A stretch of DNA of 64,000 nt from Phoma sp. XZ068. Lineage: Eukaryota; Ascomycota; Dothideomycetes; Pleosporales; Didymellaceae. The translations under genes were made by a program, and so were the position numbers. Below are positions 1 through 11,163 of this stretch, one piece after another. The stretch covers positions 1,054,001-1,118,000 of the forward strand of contig RBKR01000005.1 in NCBI GenBank assembly GCA_004835665.1, read 5' to 3'. The notes beneath the pieces were generated by a model. That model saw only the letters and a list, made by a program, of their open reading frames with translations, was not told the DNA's origin and ran no database searches. Within the stretch, counting starts at the first letter, position 1. Every line of letters starts with the position of its first letter.

Positions 1-1557
1 GCTGAGAGGATAGTCTTGCTCATAGGCCATAGAGGGTGGAACCATCAGGGCTAGACCAGCAGGAAAGTCCTTCAGTCTGGCCTGACGTGCACTAGAATAG
101 CAGAAGCTGACAAGCAGATCTACTACCTTCGGTTGCGAGAGAACCTCATGTTCGATACTAGGACCGAATCCCAATGACATATACTGGTAAAGGCATAGCG
201 GGTTGTCGCACACATATGGCTTGATCGCTTGGAGATCATCGGCCATCTTGGTGAAGCAGATTAGGCAAAATTCGGTACAGCGTACAAAATGCCTAAGAAC
301 GAATTGCATGCCTACAACAGGTAGTGAGTGTTCTTGCCCCGTCGAATGCTGAATGTGATCGGCTGTAACAAGAGGAGGGAAGGCAGCGCTGATCTCATCA
401 GGAACGTAGTATTTATCGTCTGAGCCTTCTGAATGTTTGCTCATTGTCCGCAGCACCTGATCATTGTAGAACAACTCGGCTCCATTCCATGGCATACCAG
501 CATATCGGTATTTGAGCAACATGTGGAAGCGCTGGGCAAGGAGCTCGTTCAACGGTCTCGAGATGAAGGATTGCCGGAAACCTGGCTGCACTGTGGGCTG
601 CTGCTGGGACTCTGAATGTTGCGATTCCTCACAACGCTTCTCATCCTCTCTACTGAGCACGGTAAAGGCTTGTACAGCTTCTTGTAAGGTGGGCTTGTAG
701 GACTTGGAGATGCCGATGCGAACGCCGAAATTGCGTTGGGTCTGGCTCCCGTCGTACGATCGTAGGTCGTCCATGGTCTTGTATCCGGCTGGGTAGTGGA
801 ACAACGCAATGAGGTACTCGGTGGGCTCCATCTGCCATGCTTGCATAGCTTCCTCCGAGATGCCTAGTTTCGCAATGCGGATGGAGATGCTGATGTAGCA
901 CCCTAGACCGTCCATAAGGCCTCCCAGATGGCCGACCTTGAAGCCGCTACTCTTCGCTGCCAGAAGATCACGGCGAATACGTTGCTGGAAGGCGGTCGTT
1001 GGCTCCGTGAAGGCTCCTGGTGTGGAGATTTGGTTCCTGTTGATGAATGGTTTCGGGAGCATATCTTCATCTCCGGGGAAGTATTCCTCCTCGTATTCTT
1101 CATCGTCTTCTGTTTCATTTTCGAAGTCATCCACGTTTTGTGAGTTCAGCATCTGTTGGTCGCCGTCCTCGTCAGTCGACTCTAGCTTGCGTGACACAAG
1201 CTCCAGTATCTGCTGCACAGACTTGCCGGTCGCCGAGATATCAGCCAAGGTACTGGCAACACTAGCAGAAGCATTGTCGGGGCCAAATATCATGCACATG
1301 TGGCTTGCGGGATAGTCAGACAGCTCTAAGATTGGTATTAGTCGAAACTGCAGCATATGCAATAGGGTTCGTTCAAGTGCTCAGACTCAACAGGACTCAC
1401 CTGGTACCAGCGCTGATATCTTGAGGTCGTGGCCGTCGGCAACGCACATGAAGGTGAACTCGCCATCGTCGCCGCCGGGTTGGACGTCTGAAACGCCTGC
1501 CACGGAGACGCCGTCTACAGCGGCGGCCAAGTCGGCTACAAACTGCCTACGAGGCAT
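1..1557 (-). CDS. PARP/ubiquitin-conjugating (E2)-type protein, N-terminal part only (runs off left edge)
   Basis: Two exons are visible (1557-1401 and 1325-1; intron 1326-1400 with GTGAGT donor and TTAG acceptor), giving 494 codons open to the window edge. The start was chosen at MPRRQF, because an RWD-like N-terminal region follows (DGEFTFMC, then DYPASHMCMIF across the splice). Next come an acidic linker (about residues 115-138) and, near residues 400-450, a Cys-rich stretch with CLICF, VCDNPLC and LGFGPSIEHEV. That stretch resembles the segment just before the PARP catalytic domain in fungal proteins that also carry an E2 (UBC) domain, and in the PARP6/8 group. The catalytic and E2 parts would lie beyond the edge, so the call is family-level. 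An in-frame ATG further upstream (at 1848) exists, but the added residues look like untranslated sequence. Confidence 0.7.
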
Positions 1558-2339
1558 CTGAGGAGGATGTGCGGTGCGGTGGCCGGCGTGACCGCTGAAG
1601 CTAGAGATTGCGGTGGCCGCCGTGGGTTGGAGTGGTGTGAGCTTTCGGGTTGTGCAGAGTTGGGAACTGGGTTGTGCGGGGAAAAGGTTGGAGGAAGCGA
1701 GAAGGGTCCCAGAGGAGGCAGCAGTTACGGAGGTGGTCCAAGGTGAGGTCAATGCTTTTGTTTGCGTGAAGGAAACAATGATTGTCGCCGTGACGAGTTG
1801 CTGTCGGTCGAGCACCCGTGCAATTGTGGGAGTGCAATGAGCGGCCAAAGCGAGGGGAGATTTGGATCAAGGAGAACAGAAAAACGAGGAAGCTGCCTAA
1901 GGAGCTACAGGACTCACGGACGCGCTCTTGACATGGCAACTGCCTCTTGTGCGACTGTGCCCCAAATGAAAGGCCTCTAATAAACGGAGTGACTGAGGAA
2001 TAGGCAGCAGAGCGCTAGCGTGCTTGATTGGGACCCCGCACCTGCATTTTGGGGCAGACAGCCAGGAGCCCTCATCGTCAATCATCACACAGTGATACGA
2101 ACGGACACGGGCGACCACAAGGGGACGGCGCGAGGACTGGCTGCTCACCAGTGCAAGTGAAGACGACGTGTCGAGCTGTCGCCATGACTCGCGCCAATCC
2201 TGCTCCGGCGCGGCTAGCTGCCCCTCCCCCACTTCGACGCGGCTGCGGCCAGCGTTCCGAGCGTCTGGCTCGCTTCTGGCTGGAGCCTCCTCAGGAACGC
2301 TACCACAATCTCCTGCCATATCTCCGCTCGCCGCCAGCC
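1558..2339. other. Divergent intergenic region between the PARP/E2-type gene and the COG7-like gene
   Basis: This holds the 5' flanks of two divergent genes. The COG7 frame stays open upstream to an ATG at 2028, but that extension is low-complexity and does not look like protein. I see no RNA gene or repeat. Confidence 0.5.
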
Positions 2340-3383
2340 ATGGCCGCTGCAGACGACAGCACCCTGCCCAAGTCCACCCACGTGTCTGACGCTGCCCTGG
2401 CACCCTTCCTCCAGGCACGCTTCGACCCCGCCGCCTACCTCAATGCCACCCTTCCTCCGCTCTCGCTGAGCGGGCGGCCCGCCAAGGGCACCTCGGCCTC
2501 ACTGGCGGACCTCTCCTCGCAAACCCAGGACCTCCTCTCGCAACTCAATGCGCAGACCACACGACTCTCGGCCATCCTGACACAACTGACCGACGACATA
2601 CTGCGGAGTGGAGGGCGGCTGGCTTACGAGGTCGAAGTGCTGCGTGGTGAGACGTTTGGGCTCTCTGATGTGTTGAGCGATGGGCTGCAAGAAGACATTT
2701 CCAAGTTCTTGCCAGGCGGTCTCACCCTAAGCACAGAAGCGCCAGACTCAAACGAGGCCAGTAGACGACCCTCAGAGACTCTACCCACGGATTCTACCAT
2801 CGCCGCAGCTGCGACCCAGCATGGCGCAAACCCACCACCAGCGTCCACGGACACGACACCAGACTACATAACCTCCCTACGCACCCTAACAACCGTCCGA
2901 TCGCGCCTCGAGAGCGTAATCAAAGTGTTTGGTGAAGCCATGCACTGGACCATCCCGCCCTCCGACATCTCCCTCGGTTCTTCCCTAATCAGCGTCTCCG
3001 CCCCAGAGCCCGGCAGTGACAACGCCTCCCTCGAGCAGCGCGGCAAAGAATTTTCGTCCGCCCTGCGCTCCGAGATCGCTGACCTGATCACCGGAGACCC
3101 AGAACAAGGGCCGGCGAAGGCAGAAGCCAGGATCCAAGCGCTACGAGATCTCGCGGTGGTGTGGAAGGGCACAGCCGAAGAGAAGGCGAGGGGGAAATTT
3201 GTGGAGGGGTTGGTCAAGGTAGCTGAGGATAAGCAGAGGGAGGCCGAGAAGGAGAAGGAGAGGAGCAAAGGGAGGGGAGCGCGGAGTGCGAGTATAGCCA
3301 AGCCGCCGCAGCTTCCAGTGAAGGAGCAGGGGAGAGGCGGATTCTTGGAGAATCTCAGTAGGATACGGGGGTTTGTTGAATAG
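2340..3383 (+). CDS. COG7: COG7-like subunit of the conserved oligomeric Golgi complex
   Basis: Single exon, 347 aa. COG is a peripheral Golgi tethering complex for retrograde vesicles that keeps glycosylation enzymes in place. The N-terminus (LAPFLQARFDPAAYLNATLPPL) and the following helical segment (LSSQTQDLLSQLNAQTTRL, then RSGGRLAYEVEVLRGE) match the pattern I associate with the short fungal COG7-type proteins. A Ser/Thr/Pro-rich linker follows (about residues 125-175), then a second helical region and a strongly charged Lys/Glu coiled coil near residues 285-320. The start was placed at MAAADD rather than at the in-frame ATG 104 codons upstream, because homologous-looking sequence begins there. 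Assignment rests on remembered family pattern; another coiled-coil tether subunit is the alternative. Confidence 0.65.
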   Translation: MAAADDSTLPKSTHVSDAALAPFLQARFDPAAYLNATLPPLSLSGRPAKGTSASLADLSSQTQDLLSQLNAQTTRLSAILTQLTDDILRSGGRLAYEVEVLRGETFGLSDVLSDGLQEDISKFLPGGLTLSTEAPDSNEASRRPSETLPTDSTIAAAATQHGANPPPASTDTTPDYITSLRTLTTVRSRLESVIKVFGEAMHWTIPPSDISLGSSLISVSAPEPGSDNASLEQRGKEFSSALRSEIADLITGDPEQGPAKAEARIQALRDLAVVWKGTAEEKARGKFVEGLVKVAEDKQREAEKEKERSKGRGARSASIAKPPQLPVKEQGRGGFLENLSRIRGFVE

Positions 3384-3763
3384 GACAAACAGTGCATTAC
3401 CATTGACCATCATCGTATACTGCACCTACTGTTGCTTCCCTGTGCGCAAACATGGAGAGCGTAACCGTTTGCATCGCGTGAAATAGCTTCAGCGCGGTTA
3501 TAGCCCACGAGCGAAGAATACTAGTCATGTGCAATCATGAAATTGCTTCCAGATTTCACTTCAACCCACCCCTCCACTGACTACCATGTGCGGCTACGGC
3601 TAGGATCCTTCAAGCCGCGAGGAGGCGCGGGAATGCTGAATACAGGGACCATGTACCTTGCAAGACTACGAGACCTAAAATCCAAATGCCAAAACTCCTG
3701 AATGCCTCCGGGGTATCATAATCGACGACGAAACTCCGTACCAATGCCCATCGTAGCCAAATT
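3384..3763. other. 3'-3' intergenic gap
   Basis: Convergent 3' flanks of the COG7-like gene and BIR1. I see no coding or RNA feature. Confidence 0.5.
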
Positions 3764-5526
3764 TCAGTATGTTGACAGGCTCTCAATAGCCGCCCTTGCT
3801 CGCACTGCCTGCACCTCAAATGCCACAATCTGCTTTTCGCACGCCTGCCTCAGCTTCTCTTCTCCCCTCTTAGCGTTGTACAGCACCCATTGTTCCACAG
3901 ACATCTCCTTCTCAGACTTAGTGAGGCCGCCCAATACAGCAGCTTGAAGGTCCTCAGCGATGGCGCCCGCAGGCACAATTGCGTCGAGACCTGCGTCGAT
4001 GATAACGTCGTTCATCAAGTCTTCGAGTTTCTCCGTGTTGCCAAAGAAGGAATCAATGTCGATTGGCTCCCAGTTTTGAGTCTGTTGGACATCTTCAGGG
4101 GTCACCATCCTTGTTGGCGTCTTTTTAGGGGTTCCAACGAGGAGAGATGCGGGTAAACTTGAGATGTCAGCCTCCATGTCTGCCACTTCGGCCTCCATTG
4201 GCTCGAGATCTGCCAGCTCTGCAGGGGCCCTCTTAGGTGTACCAGCCAGCAGAGAATCGGGGAAGCTTGAGACGCTACTGTGTCGTATGCGCTTCGGAGA
4301 ACTCTCCAAGGCTTCAGTGTCACTGAACTGGTCGCTTGTGCGCTTTTTGCTGCGTGACTTTGTGCTGGTGCTCGCGGTTGAGGCGCGCTTACCCTTAGGC
4401 GCAGCCTTTTTAGCTTTGGTCCTTGCTACCGGTGCCGGCGCAGGTGCAGGCAACTGCTCATCCTTGGCATCATCCATGTTGCTGTTGACTTGTTCGTTAA
4501 CATGTTTGTTACCGCGAGTGGCCTTTTCAATGACACTGTCGCTTGCATTGTCAATCTGGGTGCTTGCGCGCTTCCTGCCGCGAGTAGGCTTTTCTAAAGC
4601 GTTGGATATGGTGTCGTCAATCTGGGTGCTTGCGCGCTTCTTTCCACGCGTAGCCTTGGGTTTGACATCTTCGATATCAACATCGACGTGCTCGCTCGCT
4701 CGCTTCTTGCCACGTGTGGGCTTTTCCACAACACTGGCAATCGAGTCGTCGATTTGCTCGCTAGCGCGCTTTTTGCCACGAGTTTTCGAGGCGGTGCTGG
4801 CGGTCGATGTGCGTGTAGAGGCTCGTTTTCCTTTCTTAGAGGTAGGCTTTGGCGCGGGATGGTACAGTTCCTTGAGTGCGAAGAACAGGCAGTCGGGCGC
4901 ACGCCGTCGGTGCTCTTCCATTGGATCGTCGCCAACATCCCAAGCATCCAGAGAGAGGGAGCAGTATGCGCAGGTGGCGCCATCTGGTGTGTCCAGCGTT
5001 GGGTCATAGTACCAGCCAGCTTCTACCAGCTTTGTCAATGTTAGCACTCAAACTAGCTTTAAGTATGGCCGAAGCCTACCTGATCGATGCTGGGATAACC
5101 CTCATTACTGTCGAGGGGCCATGATGTGCCAAAGGTGTCGCGACGCGCCTGCATCATCGCGTCGGAGATAGGATCGTCTTCGCTCCTACCTGGGTCGCCG
5201 GAGCGCAGACGGATACATGTGACAACAGCGAAACCGCAGCTTGGAGAGTGGGTAAGGTGTTCGTACGCAGGGACATCATTTTCTTCCCAACCGTCAAGCT
5301 GACAGTGGCATGAGAAGCACTGGACATTGTCTGGGCTCGCTGTTGTAGGCTTCCACACGAATCCAGCAAAGGCCAGATCGTGTGCTGATGGAAGGGCCAA
5401 TGGCCAGGCGTTCTTCGACTTGGAGGGCGCTTTCTTTGTTTTTGAGGATGTTCGTCGGGATTTAGAAGTGGCTGGCGCTGAAAAGGTGTCGATACGCGCC
5501 TGCAGGCATGCGAGGGAAGCCGCCAT
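3764..5526 (-). CDS. BIR1: Bir1/survivin-type protein with two BIR domains (chromosomal passenger complex)
   Basis: Exons 5526-5080 and 5029-3764 (50-nt intron, branch TGCTAAC) give 570 aa. Two BIR zinc folds are clear: C70-x2-C73-x16-H90-x6-C97 and C169-x2-C172-x16-H189-x6-C196. Fungal Bir1 is the survivin-like member of the chromosomal passenger complex, which recruits Aurora kinase to centromeres and the spindle; it is not a caspase inhibitor. After the BIR domains, residues 232-341 form five tandem 22-residue repeats built on TRGKKRAS-QID, very basic and AT-hook-like. The acidic C-terminal part contains FFGNTEKLEDLMNDVI and a terminal helix (EKEMSVEQWVLYNAKRGEEK) of the kind that binds the INCENP-type partner. 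The protein is shorter than yeast Bir1 (about 950 aa). The start at MAASLACLQ gives a compact N-terminus. It diverges from TAM41. Confidence 0.9.
4454..4783 (-). repeat. Five in-frame 66-bp tandem repeats within BIR1
   Basis: Five consecutive 22-codon units start with TRGKKRAS (three copies), TRGRKRAS and TRGNKHVN. Each continues with a Q/H-I/V-D segment and an acidic or Glu-Lys tail. The two downstream units are the most diverged. This is a coding minisatellite, so its copy number may vary between strains. Confidence 0.9.
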
Positions 5527-5809
5527 GGCTGGGAAGGGTGAGAAAACGGTCGCCGGGAGGGCTACTTTGGAGAGTGTGAAGCGCAGACTCTGCAGCAACG
5601 AAGCCGCGTTAAGCTTACTAGTGCTCAAGGTCAATTGTGGTGGGTGTTGAGAGCACACTGGGAGGGAAGGCGCGGTTGTTGGGGAAGGCAGGCGCGAACG
5701 TAAACACGATCCAAGGATGCCAAACACGGCCCCAATCTTTTTAGTACAGCTTACGTCACCCAAGCCCTCTGCGCTTCATGCAGCCTCAGGCATCGACCTC
5801 AGCACCACA
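5527..5809. promoter_or_regulatory. Shared 5' region of the divergent pair BIR1 and TAM41
   Basis: Only 283 bp separate the two start codons, so both promoters must lie in or overlap this interval. I see no obvious TATA box. The interval is the evidence; no specific binding site is claimed. Confidence 0.45.
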
Positions 5810-7168
5810 ATGTATCAATTCCGCCCATTCGTTCGGACAGTATGGTGCAGGAAGCCCTTGCTCCTCCCTGGTCGCCGTTTCATTGCGTCGCAGCAGGTGC
5901 AGTACAGCAACCCGACTGCGGAGTACCAGTCGCTACCTGCAGGATGGGAGGATCAAGAACCCACGTTGTCCGACTTCTCGGAGCTGCCGCACAAAGATTT
6001 TGGGAAGAACCAGTTGATCCAGACAAATGAGGAGTTCAAGAGGTCGTTGAGAGGCATTTTGCGCCAGTTCCCACCCGTCACATATGCGTTTGCGTACGGC
6101 TCCGGCGTCTTCCCCCAGTCCTCTGCGACCGCATCGCTCACGACAGAATCCCCGCATCCGAACCCTCCCGAGGCGATATTGAAATGGCAAAAAGGCGGTG
6201 GGAAGATGATAGACTTCATCCTGACGCCGAGATATTCGCAGCATTTCCATTCACTCAACCTGCGCGAGCACCGAGACCACTACTCGTTCCTTGGATCGCT
6301 CGGCTCGGGTGTCATCAGCCATGTGCAGGATCGCTACGGTGCGGGTGTGTACTTCAACCCGTATATCACTGTTAGTGGAACGATGATAAAGTACGGCGTC
6401 GTCAACTTCGAAACCCTCCTCCGCGATCTCACCGAGTGGGACACGCTGTACCTCGCCGGTCGCCTGCACAAGCCCTGCAAGATCCTCCACGAAGAGCCAA
6501 ACATTCGTCTCGCAAACCAGCGCAACCTTTTATCCGCCGTTCGATGCGCTCTCCTCCTGCTTCCTCCGACCTTCACTGAGAAGGAGCTATACTCAACGAT
6601 AACAGGACTGAGCTACCAGGGCGACCCGCGTATGCAGTATGGGAGCGAAAATCCTAAGAAGATTGACAACATCGTCACGCACCAGATCCGAAACTTCAGA
6701 CTGCTGTATCACGATCTTATCGTATCGTTGCCGAACATCATGTACGCCGATTTCCAGGCTGTGAGCAAATCAGACTGGATGGACGATACCAACTTGGACC
6801 TGAAGCTCACACAAGACATGAACCCCGAGCGACGTGCAAATATGGTGCGACGGCTGCCCAAGAAGTTCCGTGAAAAGATCTATTTCCTATACCGGGGAAA
6901 GTTCGGCATTCCTGGAAGCGAATACAAAGAGATGCTGGAGGCTACTAAGGATGAAGATGCAAAGGGTGGCGTCAAGAAGCAAGTAGGCAGTGACTTTGAC
7001 AAGCGAATTGCAGGCGAAAAAGATCTCCCTCAGATGGTCACAAAAGCAGTCAACCAAACCGTCAAGTGGCCATCCACTGTGCAGAGCATGAAGGGCCCAT
7101 TCACAGCAGGGCCACAGAGGGCATGGAGGTACTTGCAAGAGAAGCGCGCAAAAGGCAGAATGAAGTAA
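5810..7168 (+). CDS. TAM41: Mitochondrial CDP-diacylglycerol synthase Tam41/Mmp37
   Basis: Single exon, 452 aa. Tam41 makes CDP-diacylglycerol from phosphatidic acid and CTP on the matrix side of the inner membrane, the first step toward cardiolipin. The protein starts with a basic presequence (FRPFVRTVWCRKPLLLPGRR). It then shows the nucleotidyltransferase core: YAFAYGSGVFPQ (GSG at residues 97-99) followed by MIDFIL with its Asp near residue 135. Family landmarks further on include HSLNLREHRDHYS, GAGVYFNPY and LYLAGRLHKP, with a C-terminal region ending WRYLQEKRAKGRMK. Length is a little above yeast Tam41 (about 385 aa). The start at MYQFRPF gives a better targeting peptide than the in-frame ATG 31 codons upstream. 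Confidence 0.92.
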   Translation: MYQFRPFVRTVWCRKPLLLPGRRFIASQQVQYSNPTAEYQSLPAGWEDQEPTLSDFSELPHKDFGKNQLIQTNEEFKRSLRGILRQFPPVTYAFAYGSGVFPQSSATASLTTESPHPNPPEAILKWQKGGGKMIDFILTPRYSQHFHSLNLREHRDHYSFLGSLGSGVISHVQDRYGAGVYFNPYITVSGTMIKYGVVNFETLLRDLTEWDTLYLAGRLHKPCKILHEEPNIRLANQRNLLSAVRCALLLLPPTFTEKELYSTITGLSYQGDPRMQYGSENPKKIDNIVTHQIRNFRLLYHDLIVSLPNIMYADFQAVSKSDWMDDTNLDLKLTQDMNPERRANMVRRLPKKFREKIYFLYRGKFGIPGSEYKEMLEATKDEDAKGGVKKQVGSDFDKRIAGEKDLPQMVTKAVNQTVKWPSTVQSMKGPFTAGPQRAWRYLQEKRAKGRMK

Positions 7169-8705
7169 AATAAACATGGCCTGCCAGCGGCAATAAGGGC
7201 TGGATCGCACACATGACAGCCTCTTCAGGCGACTTTCCCTTTTGTAACACCACAAAAAGCGCAAGCGGGTAAGCGAGCGTCATTTATAGACTTGTAACTG
7301 GTTTGCATGCAATCGCCGTTCAGCGGCATGCGAGAGAAGCTGCGCGAAATTCACTTCTTTGCTGGCTTAAAGGATGCACCTCCGTATCACCTTGCAATTG
7401 TATTTATCTGCAATTGCCAAGGACTCATTTTGTCCTTAGTCCCCGCTAGCGACTCGTGGCTCTCCAACACTACAGACTATATGGCCGGATGTAGATGTAA
7501 CTGTACCAACAATATTGTGGTGTTTGAAGGCTAGCTGATCGGGTGTATATCAAGGCCCCTTGCTTCCCAACAAGCCGAAAGAGTCCAGACTGCTCAATGA
7601 AACGCACGTGGTCTTACACAAAGCAAGAAACCGCGGTGGTGAGGCGCATTGGAAGTTGTAAAAAGGGGCTCAACTGCGGTTCAGTCTCATTTCCACACCG
7701 CTTAACGTGTGCAGCCTATGTCGCAGACCTCAACATCAACTTCAGTCCGGAACTCAGTCGAGCCAGCTCCATATCCATACTCTCGTCGGCACATCCTTAC
7801 AAGGGAAACTAGACTATCTGGAAGAGACAGTATCTGCCTCTGGTTCCTGCACTTGCCACGTTCACAACCTAGACTGAAGCTTGGTTAGGCCTTGTATAGG
7901 CTTAACTATTTACGCCAGAACCATTCGTTCTCCACATCTTCGCTGACAAATTTAGCCGCCAAGACAGCACATGTGCTTCCTGTGAGACGCATCTTTACCC
8001 TTAGCTATCACAGTACTCTGGTCGATTCATAGCCTCACAGGACAAATCGTGCACTTCCAAGAGCTGCAGTGCTACCTGAGTAGCTCGGACAGTCTTGCCT
8101 TGGCCTTGAGCCAGCCTGTATTGGCATGTCGGAGCGAAATGAATATCGATAAAACTAACCACTTCTAGTACTCATTCACTGGCAAAACTAAACTGTTGTC
8201 CTCTTTGTAGTCATCGGCTGCCCGGATCTCGAACGTACTGACCACTGTAGAGCGAAGTCATCTATGAACCTACTCTAAGGCCATTACCTGAAAAGAGATA
8301 TGCTCTATTCAAGCCCAATCATCCACTGAGGCGAAATGTGGACGTTCTGGCTTTCGCCGATTTCAAGAACGAACCAGGAAGTCTCAGCCACGTGAAAATT
8401 GCGGCTAGCATCTCTCTCATTTGCTTGAAATTTGGACGTGAAAGATGAAGAGAGCAACCCTGGCTGTCGAGGCGCAGTCAATAACCTTGGAGCGGCTGAG
8501 GCGGTCCAGCATCTCGAACCTACAATCAGCTATCCAAGTCGACCTCGACCTCAGCCTTCATGAAATTGTAAAGACATCGTCTCATGTGTCATCACCTCTT
8601 TTGGGCCTGTAGTCGACCAAATGTATAAAAAGCTTTCATCTCGGCGTTTTCCCATCACAAATCGTCCCTAAATCCAAGGCCACTCGCCCTTTCTTTTCAT
8701 CCAGA
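7169..8705. other. 1.5-kb intergenic region without a supported gene
   Basis: Only short open frames (about 60-90 codons) occur, with no protein-like composition or splice pattern I trust. The right end holds the promoter of the secreted-protein gene. No tRNA or repeat was recognised. Confidence 0.5.
8623..8629 (+). promoter_or_regulatory. TATA box of the secreted-protein gene
   Basis: TATAAAA lies about 77 bp upstream of the ATG at 8706 and is followed by a pyrimidine-rich stretch, a common fungal core promoter layout. Inferred by position only. Confidence 0.5.
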
Positions 8706-11163
8706 ATGCGCACCTCATTCATTGCTGTTCTTGTTGGGCTCAGCCGCTTTGTTTCCTCTCATGTCATCGATACTACGTACATCGACTCTCAACCTGGCCT
8801 TCCTCCCATCAAGGTCATCGCCGATAAACCTTCGCAGGAAGTCGAATTTGATAAAGCTAAGTCTAACGCGAAGGTCATTGAGGATGTTCGTAAAAGTCCT
8901 TTAGCTACATCCGAGAAAGGCAGTCTTCAAGCTCGGAACTACATGAAGAAACGTGATGGGCGGATCATTGAACTTATAGTCACAGGGGAAGCATGCCAGG
9001 TCTTGGAAGGCACGCTGTATGGTGATGATGAGAATGACTCCGAGGACGAACGCGTACAGAAGTTTTTGAGCGATACAACATTGCGAGACCAGGCTTTGGA
9101 TGCACTTACGCCTCCGAGCTATACCCTTACCTTTCAGAACCTTGCCAATTCCTCTCAAGCCTACGGTTACTTAGGGTAAGTCCGCCATTGCATCCACATG
9201 TTCGTTCCAACCACTGATCTCAGACAGTTATTCTGTGTTATCCTCGTACAATGTCTCCGAATGTGCTCAAAAGTGTTCAAGTACAACCGGCTGCCAGGGT
9301 TTCAACATATACTTCGAGCGTAGTCCAAGCGCAGTACCAGGTTCTGGTTGTGAGAGGCCTCCAGCGCTCGTCCAAGCCAAGTGTGCTCTTTGGGGAGGAC
9401 CTGTATCTGCCGGCAATGCCCTGAACGCAGGCCAATATCGCGAGCAATTTCACGTTGTAATGACGTACGTTAAGCGACACTACTAGGTGTGCCTTGGGCT
9501 ATTAACTGACGACTGAACAGGGCGTCGAATGGTTACGTATTGAGCTCTACACTTGGGACACTCTCAACCTTGGCCATTTTGGCTCCTCTCGACTGCAACG
9601 GGGACGACTCGTATATGGGTATGAGACTACTCATAGATGACGCGCCTTTCAGTCCCGAGCGCTGTGCTCTTATATGCGACCAAACTTCTCAGTATAACAT
9701 CTTGCACCATCCTACAAATTCTACAAAGCCTCCACAGCTGTGTACCTTCTACAACGCGTTCATCTTAGAGAAGAACTTTGTACCGCAAGGACAGTACTGC
9801 GCCATGTACTCTCAGTCTTGGAATCCCAACGAATACGCCAAAAACAATGGACAGTACGATGGTCAAGGAAATCACTTCACGATATCGAGCAGCTTCTTCT
9901 CTGGTAACGTCACTACTCCCATTTGTCCTGCTGATCTCTCCGAATTACGGTCGAACACCGAAGCTGGCACGTTTTGCACTTCCTACATCTCATATACTGG
10001 GCCTGCTACTGTCACCACTCTAGCCACTAACACAGTCACTTTTGACATTTGTAGCACTTCTACATCTACCAGGGTTGCTGCCACGACAAACGTTTCAGAC
10101 GTAGTGGCCTCTCAGAGTTTGGCTAAGCGTGATTCTACAGCCGAGGTCGTTGCAGCTACTGTTGCCGTCTATCCTGATAAGGTAGCTGATCCTGCTATCA
10201 CTGGTAGCGTCCCAGTCGAAGTCAAGATATCTGGGAAAGACGTCTTTGTCTCCGGAGCCTACTCATCCGCCAGCTCCAAGGCCATCGCTCAACTAGAAGC
10301 TACCCAAATTAGTTCCCTCATTTCCCACGCCAGATCCCCCACACCTGTGACGGAATCACAGGTAACACCCAAGCCAACTATCAACAAACGTCAGGCATCT
10401 TCAATACCAACCATTTTCGAGGGGCGAGACTACCGCGAAATCTCAAGTGCTTGCTCTCGAATCGTTGACACGACCACGCGGACACAAACAAGCTACGTCA
10501 CATCTGACGCAACTGCGAGGCCTGAGATCGACTGCTCGAACCTCACAGTCTGCCAAGGTAATGAGGCAACCTCGCCCATCGCTGGGCCCGTGTCAGTCGA
10601 TGATGTCGTCTACGATGTCGAACTGCCTTTCGAGATTTGCATATATGACACCTGCAACTCAACAGTTCACCCTAGCTCGAACGGACTCATTACGCTTGGA
10701 GACTTTACATCGACGGAGTACAACAACGACCGCAACGGTGTTCCCGCATCAGACTTCATATTCACGGCGCAGGCAGCCCTCTTCGTCTTTTGGGATGATC
10801 TTGTTGTCGACTCTGGTCTAGGCCAATACATGCAATACACGATTTGTTCCGACGAGGCATCCCGTAGTGTCACGTTCGATTGGAAGGTTCGACGTTTCGG
10901 CTCCACGAGCCAAACCTGGAGCTTTTCGGCGACATTTTTCGAGAACCAGAACGATACTGTCCTTCTTCAATACGATGCCATCCCGGACAGAGGTCTTTCG
11001 GCCTCGGTTGGCGCACAAGGCGTCAAAAACGGAACAGGTCAGTTACATTTTCAGTGCACAGTCGTGCCGGCAGCGCTAATGTGGTTCAGCAACATCCATT
11101 ACCTACGCACATCTACAGAATTTCTTCGAGTTTCCCTTTTCTACTAGATTGAATTTTGAATAG
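8706..11163 (+). CDS. Large secreted protein with Cys-rich apple/PAN-like regions and a C-terminal beta-sandwich domain
   Basis: Four exons (8706-9175, 9228-9464, 9521-11037, 11090-11163; introns 52, 56 and 52 nt with good splice sites) give 765 aa. A signal peptide is visible (MRTSFIAVLVGLSRFVSSH). Residues of exon 2 (NVSECAQKCSSTTGCQGFNIYFE) look like a PAN/apple-type Cys motif, and a second one follows in exon 3 (PERCALICDQ, then CTFYNAF). Three Lys-Arg sites (KKRDG, AKRDS, NKRQA) could be cut by a Kex2-type protease. The last part (PFEICIYDTCNSTVHPSSNG, ALFVFWDD, SFSATFFEN, SASVGAQGVKNGT) resembles a NIDO-like lectin or adhesin fold seen in fungal surface proteins. Splicing of the last intron replaces a Cys-containing tail with a family-like ending. 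Function is unknown; cell-wall or extracellular location is inferred. Confidence 0.75.

Noticed and set aside
2028..2339. N-terminal extension of the COG7-like protein to the upstream ATG
   Set aside because: The extra 104 residues are Arg/Pro/Ser-rich without conservation pattern; the second ATG begins the recognisable protein.
7307..7812. Two small plus-strand open frames
   Set aside because: Short, without introns, domains or promoter context, in an otherwise empty 1.5-kb gap.
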